64,000 nt of DNA, taken from NCBI RefSeq assembly GCF_965223285.1, contig NZ_OZ244997.1:3410001-3474000 (forward strand), written 5' to 3'. Source of the stretch: Leptofilum sp965223285. Its GTDB lineage: Bacteria > Chloroflexota > Anaerolineae > Promineifilales > Promineifilaceae. Numbering within the stretch: position 1 is the stretch's first letter; each line of letters starts with the position of its first letter. Below the pieces are notes generated by a model. That model had not been told where the DNA came from, made no database searches, and worked only from the letters and a program-made list of their open reading frames with translations. Positions 59,504 through 64,000 of the stretch are shown here, piece after piece. The translations under genes and the position numbers were made by a program.

Positions 59504-60841
59504 TTACTGATCTGCTAAAGTTGCCGCCATGTTTCCATCGACAAAGTAACTTTCACACGCTTCATCCACCAAGTCTGGCGTCAGGCGCGGGGCCGTGTTG
59601 TCGTAATTGCAAATGGAGATGACCGTTTTCACAATGTCGCGAGGATGCACAGCTTGCATGACACGGTTTGGCGCACGGTACCATTTTTGCAGCAGGTGGA
59701 CAAACGCCTTTTTGTCGAAAGGAACATTGAACGATTTACAAGACTCTACAAAGATTTGGTAGAAAAGTTTCTCGCTGGGGCCGCCTACTTCCACTTTCAT
59801 CTGAATGCGTCGCAAGAACGCGCCATCAACCAACTGCATCGGGTCCAGGTTCGTGGAGAAGACAATGAGCTGCCGGAAAGGGACTTCCAGGCTTTGCCCA
59901 GATTGCAGGCGCAGAAAATCAATGCCGCTCTCCAGGGGCACAATCCAACGGTTGAGCAGCTCTTGCGGGCTAATTTGCTGACGGCCAAAGTCATCAATGA
60001 GGAACATGCCGCCGTTGGCTTTGAGCTGAAGGGGGGCTTCGTATACTTTGGCAATGGGTTCGTAGCGCAGGTCTAGCGAATCCATTGTTAATTCACCCCC
60101 CACCATCACGGCAGGCCGCTCAAATAACCGCCAACGATGATCGAATTTTAATTTGTCGGAACGGCCGTTCGCAAAATCGGCCGCATGCACAATCATCTCC
60201 TTTTCCTCGATCGGCGTATGCACCAACGGATCAAACACCCGGATGATTTGCCCACCAACAGTGATGGCATCTGGCAGCCAGATGGGGGAATCACGCCCAA
60301 TCAGTTTGGCAATGGCCTGGGCGATGGTGGTTTTGCCGTTTCCTGGCGGACCATACAAAAAGAGTGAGGTGCCGGCATTAACGGCTGGCCCCAGTCGGCG
60401 ATCAAAATTTTCTGGCAAGATCAAAAAGCCCAGAGCCTGTTTCATTTGCGTGGGTGTAATGCGTGCCTCTCGCTTGGATTGTAGCAAGATGGCTTCGGTA
60501 TATTTTTCCAATGAAATGGGAACGCGCCCAACGTACTGACTTCGTTCAAACGCATCGCGTGCCCGCTTGGTGCCAGCCTCGGTAAGCCCATAAATAAAGC
60601 TCAGGCTGCCCAGCCCGCCAGCCCGTTTTACCTCTACCAAATGCTCTTGCTTCATGCGGGCCAGCAGCTCATCGACCAAGCTGGGATGAATGCCCAAAAC
60701 TTCAGCAAAGCGGGCAATGCTCACATCGCTTTCGTTAAAAAGCAAGCGAAAAATAATGTCTTGTATAAGACCTGTGGGAATTCCCAAATTGTCCAGCTTC
60801 ATGACGGGTGCCAGAAGCTTCATTAGTTTGTCTGTTGACAT
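59504..60841 (-). CDS. AAA+ ATPase with N-terminal winged-helix domain
   Basis: From the ATG at 60841, about 445 residues. An N-terminal winged-helix-like region (LIQDIIFRLLFNESDVSIAR, GIHPSLVDELLARMKQ) leads to a AAA+ domain with Walker A YGPPGNGKTT (Lys170), Walker B GGMFLIDDFGRQ, sensor 1 IVFSTNLDP and FLRRIQMKVEV as the arginine-finger region. The architecture occurs as a stand-alone conserved ATPase in several phyla and its role is unknown. CAGGT precedes the ATG. A longer frame to 60943 has no family signal. Confidence 0.82.
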   Translation of the reverse strand: MSTDKLMKLLAPVMKLDNLGIPTGLIQDIIFRLLFNESDVSIARFAEVLGIHPSLVDELLARMKQEHLVEVKRAGGLGSLSFIYGLTEAGTKRARDAFERSQYVGRVPISLEKYTEAILLQSKREARITPTQMKQALGFLILPENFDRRLGPAVNAGTSLFLYGPPGNGKTTIAQAIAKLIGRDSPIWLPDAITVGGQIIRVFDPLVHTPIEEKEMIVHAADFANGRSDKLKFDHRWRLFERPAVMVGGELTMDSLDLRYEPIAKVYEAPLQLKANGGMFLIDDFGRQQISPQELLNRWIVPLESGIDFLRLQSGQSLEVPFRQLIVFSTNLDPMQLVDGAFLRRIQMKVEVGGPSEKLFYQIFVESCKSFNVPFDKKAFVHLLQKWYRAPNRVMQAVHPRDIVKTVISICNYDNTAPRLTPDLVDEACESYFVDGNMAATLADQ

Positions 60842-61080
60842 GTTTTTACCTGTGCAGCAAGTTGGCGTCAGTTGATGCAGAAAGCCGTTTTGCCATGAGT
60901 CCGCAACCGTGTAGGGGAGAAGGTTCAGCGTTGGGACTTGCAATTTTTAATTACGTACAACTGGCTTCAGCGGCCAGCCATCGCACATACATGTTGAAGT
61001 ATAAGGAGCCAATTTGGAGAAAAACATAGGAAATAGGCGGGAAACGGCCGTCGCCACCTCACCCATCCTTCCCATAGATC

Positions 61081-61112
61081 AAAAAAAGAGCACCGAAAAT
61101 TCGATGCTCTTT
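61081..61112 (-). terminator. Terminator of gyrA
   Basis: On the minus strand AGAGCATCGAA and TTCGGTGCTCT form a hairpin followed by seven T residues. It begins 29 bases behind the gyrA stop. Confidence 0.85.
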
Positions 61113-61140
61113 CACAAAATCAATCGCAAGCAGGAAAACG

Positions 61141-63702
61141 TTAACCAGAAGCATCTCCAACTGTTACGCTAGGGGCAGCACCATTTTGCGCTGTCGCTGC
61201 CTCGCTTTCCACCAACTCTTCTGCCTCTTCATCCCCATTCACCTGCGACAAACGCCCCTCCCGAATGACGGCAACAGAAGCAATCGTATCACCTTCACGC
61301 AGCTCCATCACGCGCACCCCCTGCGTCGAGCGTCCCTGCTGAGAAATCACATCTGTCGCGGTACGCAAAATGATGCCATTGGCAGAAATACAGGTTACTT
61401 CATCGCCAGGCACAACCACCCGCGCACTAACAATCTTGCCCGTGCGCTCCGGCGCCAGCACCATGGCCCGCACACCCTGACCATACCGATTTTGCTGTCG
61501 GTACTCAGCCAACGGGGTTCGCTTACCATATCCTTTTTCTGTAATTACCAGCAAATCGTCATCTGGCAGCACCACATCAGCCCCGGCCACACGATCCCAG
61601 CTATCTAGCCGAATCGCATTGACGCCTGCCGCGTTGCGGCCCATCGGGCGCACATCTTCTTCGCTGAACCGAATCCCCTTACCTTGCTCGCTCACGATGA
61701 TGAGGTCTTGCTCACCTGCCGTTAGCTTCACCCAGCTCAAACGGTCATCGTCGTCCAAATTAATGGCAATAAGACCACTGGGGCGCACGTTTTCAAACAC
61801 ATTTACTTCTACGCGCTTAATGCGCCCCTTGAGGGTGATCATAGTAAGGTATTCTGCATCTTCAAAGCTATGCACAGGCAAAGCGGCCGTAATGTTTTCC
61901 TCCGGCATCAATGGCAACACATTCATCAGCGAGGTACCCTTGGCCGTGCGATCCAATTCTGGAATGTTGTACGCCTTGTCTGCATATACCTTGCCCCGAT
62001 CCGAGAAGAACAAAATGGTGTTGAGCGAGCCAGCAGCAAACAGATGCTCTAACTGGTCTTCGTCGCGGCGGCCCATGCCAATAAGCCCCTTGCCGCCCCG
62101 CGCCTGCTTGCGGTAAGCTGCTACCGGGGTACGCTTAATGAAGCCGCGCCGGGTAATGGAGATCAGCACATCCTCGTCTGGAATTAAATCTTCCATATTT
62201 ATGTCTGCATCCATCCCCGGCAAAATCTCAGACGCTCGCTCATCGCCGTACTTTTCTTTGATTTCGTTGATGTCCTCAAGAATCAGACCCAAAATCTTCT
62301 TTTTATCGGCCAGAATGCCTTCAAGATATTCAATGTGGGCAGTGACGTCCCGATGCTCATCTTCGATCTTCTGCCGTTCCAGAGCAGCCAGACGGCGCAG
62401 TTGCATATCCAAAATGGCGGTTGCCTGCGCTTCAGACAAGCCAAACCGCTCCATGAGCTGCGCCCGGGCTGTATCGGCATCCGGCGAGCGACGAATGGTT
62501 TCAATCACATCATCCAAATGCCCCAGGGCAATAAGCAAGCCAGCCAAAATGTGCTGTCGCTTCAGAGCTTTATCCAGGTCAAACTGGGTGCGCCGGGTAA
62601 TGACCTCAATGCGATGCTCAATATGAATCTGCAAGGCGCGCTTGAGTGAGAGCAAGCGTGGTTGCTTGTCTACCAACGCCAGCATCTGCACGCCAAAGGT
62701 GGTTTGTAGGGCGGTATGTTTGTATAGTTGATTCAGCACTTTAAGCGGCTGGGTGTTGCGCTTTAGCTCCACAATGATGGAGATGCCTCGCTTGTCAGAT
62801 TCGTCCCGCAGGTCGCTGATGTCGGTGATAACACCTTTGTTCACCAGTTCTGCCATCCGCTCAATGAGCATCGCTTTGTTCACCTGGAAGGGAATCTCGG
62901 TGATGTTGATACGCTGCCGATCGGGATTGCGCGGCAGCGGTTCAATTTCTGCTTTGGCCCGCATAACCACGCGGCCACGCCCGGTGGCATAGGCACTGCG
63001 AATACCTTCGTTGCCAATAATAAGACCACCTGTCGAGAAGTCTGGTCCTTTTACCAAGTTCATCAGCTCATCTAGCGTCACGTTGTCAATGTCGTCGTAC
63101 CGCTCAATGAGGAAGGCAATGGCCTCACACAGTTCGGTGAGGTTGTGCGGTGGAATGTTGGTGGCCATGCCCACAGCAATACCGGTTGCACCATTTAGCA
63201 GCAGGTTGGGCAAACGTGCTGGCAGCAAGTCTGGCTCTACGAGGCTATCATCAAAGTTTGGGGTGAAATCAACCGTGTTTTTGTCGATATCTTCGAGTAG
63301 TTCGTGGGCAATGCGGGCTAGTCGGGCTTCGGTGTAGCGCATGGCGGCAGCACTGTCGCCATCGACGCTGCCGAAGTTGCCCTGCCCATCAACCAGCATG
63401 TAGCGCATGGAGAAGTATTGGGCCATACGCACCATGGCGTCGTATACGGCCGTATCGCTATGCGGATGATATTTACCAAGTACTTCACCCACGATACGGG
63501 CACTCTTGCGGTGCGGGGATGAAGCACGAATGCCCATATCCCACATGGCGTACAAAATGCGGCGATGAACGGGCTTTAGGCCGTCACGTGCATCGGGTAA
63601 GGCGCGCGCCACAATCACGCTCATGGCGTAATCCAGGTAAGAGCTGCGCATCTCCTGGTTAATGTCAATATGGTTCACTGTTCCGATATTGTTCTCGTCC
63701 AA
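61141..63702 (-). CDS. gyrA: DNA gyrase subunit A
   Basis: From a TTG start at 63702 the protein has 853 residues. It is the breakage-reunion subunit of gyrase: SYLDYAMSVIVARALPDARD, the quinolone-resistance region HPHSDTAVYDAMVRMAQ, the catalytic Tyr in AAMRYTEARL, and six C-terminal beta-pinwheel blades. The GyrA box is present as QARGGKG (usual QRRGGKG), which supports GyrA over ParC. The TTG has GGAGG seven bases upstream (63710-63714). The next upstream in-frame TTG (63768) overlaps a hairpin and lacks a ribosome site. Residues equal to E. coli 81 and 83 are Ser and Thr. Confidence 0.95.
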   Translation of the reverse strand: MDENNIGTVNHIDINQEMRSSYLDYAMSVIVARALPDARDGLKPVHRRILYAMWDMGIRASSPHRKSARIVGEVLGKYHPHSDTAVYDAMVRMAQYFSMRYMLVDGQGNFGSVDGDSAAAMRYTEARLARIAHELLEDIDKNTVDFTPNFDDSLVEPDLLPARLPNLLLNGATGIAVGMATNIPPHNLTELCEAIAFLIERYDDIDNVTLDELMNLVKGPDFSTGGLIIGNEGIRSAYATGRGRVVMRAKAEIEPLPRNPDRQRINITEIPFQVNKAMLIERMAELVNKGVITDISDLRDESDKRGISIIVELKRNTQPLKVLNQLYKHTALQTTFGVQMLALVDKQPRLLSLKRALQIHIEHRIEVITRRTQFDLDKALKRQHILAGLLIALGHLDDVIETIRRSPDADTARAQLMERFGLSEAQATAILDMQLRRLAALERQKIEDEHRDVTAHIEYLEGILADKKKILGLILEDINEIKEKYGDERASEILPGMDADINMEDLIPDEDVLISITRRGFIKRTPVAAYRKQARGGKGLIGMGRRDEDQLEHLFAAGSLNTILFFSDRGKVYADKAYNIPELDRTAKGTSLMNVLPLMPEENITAALPVHSFEDAEYLTMITLKGRIKRVEVNVFENVRPSGLIAINLDDDDRLSWVKLTAGEQDLIIVSEQGKGIRFSEEDVRPMGRNAAGVNAIRLDSWDRVAGADVVLPDDDLLVITEKGYGKRTPLAEYRQQNRYGQGVRAMVLAPERTGKIVSARVVVPGDEVTCISANGIILRTATDVISQQGRSTQGVRVMELREGDTIASVAVIREGRLSQVNGDEEAEELVESEAATAQNGAAPSVTVGDASG

Positions 63703-63762
63703 AATGGAACCTCCACAGAGGATTTCTATACTGTTTTTGGAATGTTGGCATAAGCTCTGAAC

Positions 63763-63833
63763 AAACAAAAAACCACCGCGCTAAGGGTGGCAAAATATTC
63801 CTTTTTTATGTTACAGAACCAACCTCAATTATA
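63763..63833 (-). promoter_or_regulatory. gyrA promoter and leader hairpin
   Basis: On the minus strand a perfect TATAAT (63828-63833) has a weak -35 upstream (TTCGAT, 18-base spacer). Transcription would start near 63821. Within the roughly 120-base leader, CCACC (63786-63790) and GGTGG (63773-63777) form a small hairpin followed by six T residues. This could attenuate gyrA, or be the terminator of an upstream unit if the promoter lies elsewhere. Confidence 0.45.
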
Positions 63834-63870
63834 CCTTATTTTGGGGGATTTATCGAAATTTGACGGTTGC

Positions 63871-63893
63871 AAAAAATGCCGCCTTGCGGCATT
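63871..63893 (-). terminator. Terminator of the gene upstream of gyrA
   Basis: On the minus strand AATGCCGC and GCGGCATT form a perfect 8-base stem with a 3-base loop, followed by TTTTTG. The gene it serves lies beyond the window. Bases 63894-64000 hold no gene that I can see. Confidence 0.8.
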
Positions 63894-64000
63894 ATTGGTG
63901 ACATTGTTCATACATCTCGCATTCACATTTTTACAACCGTTTTTTGACCATCAAACCTTTTTACCGTTTGTACACCTTCTGACACATAAGGAACGCTTAT

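Noticed and set aside
1..64000. Restriction-modification origin for the ACGGCCGT excess
   Set aside because: No methyltransferase or restriction gene lies in the window, and restriction pressure would deplete rather than enrich a site, so I leave the cause open.

Overview
The window is about 64 kb of bacterial chromosome, with no rRNA, tRNA, CRISPR array, prophage or intact insertion sequence that I can see. It most likely comes from a Chloroflexota (Anaerolineae/Caldilineae-like) organism. This is inferred from the large BTAD-NTPase-TPR regulator, the Val/Thr/Glu-rich linker of the solute-binding lipoprotein, the serine/threonine kinase with a PQQ-type propeller, and the DUF1800/DUF1501 pair. 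The most striking global property is an octamer palindrome, ACGGCCGT. I counted roughly 90-100 copies by eye, where about one is expected by chance. It falls in genes of both strands and in terminators.

Layout. 0-6 kb (minus): a J-domain-like gene cut by the window edge, a PP2C phosphatase and a kinase-propeller protein (signalling pair), a PIG-L deacetylase and cysS. 6-8.5 kb (plus): two ArsR-SRPBCC pairs, each with an operator-promoter that predicts a leaderless mRNA, then a VOC protein. 8.6-28.4 kb: a LacI-type regulator divergent from a five-gene oligosaccharide/peptide ABC importer, a BTAD-NTPase-TPR regulator, two GH38-type alpha-mannosidases, a class I mannose-6-phosphate isomerase and a ROK sugar kinase. 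Together these read as uptake of alpha-mannosides, hydrolysis to mannose, phosphorylation, and isomerisation to fructose-6-phosphate. 28.3-31.3 kb: an AraC regulator divergent from a UroD-type methyltransferase and its corrinoid protein. 31.3-37.3 kb: an alpha/beta hydrolase, a RamB-like regulator, and the glyoxylate shunt genes aceB and aceA. Two identical operators flank the aceB promoter.

37.4-44.5 kb (plus): an orphan BTAD protein, a small membrane protein, and a DUF1800 and DUF1501 Tat-exported pair separated by a large membrane glycosyltransferase-like protein. 44.6-52.6 kb (minus): a nitrilase-family amidase, then a glycerol operon (unknown polytopic membrane protein, glpK, glpD, FAD-linked oxidase) closed by a strong terminator, with a GntR/UTRA regulator upstream. 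A probable small RNA is encoded on the opposite strand between the operon and the regulator. 52.6-59.4 kb: a cold-shock protein with a terminator in its leader, a two-META-domain lipoprotein, an aminoacyl-tRNA deacylase-like protein, a three-gene group of two ATP-grasp ligases and an esterase, and DegV. 59.5-64 kb (minus): an AAA+ ATPase with an N-terminal winged helix, and gyrA.

The best candidates for undescribed biology are the iterated palindrome, the ATP-grasp/ATP-grasp/esterase group, the unknown membrane protein in the glycerol-facilitator position, the small RNA at 51.5 kb, and the leaderless ArsR-SRPBCC modules.
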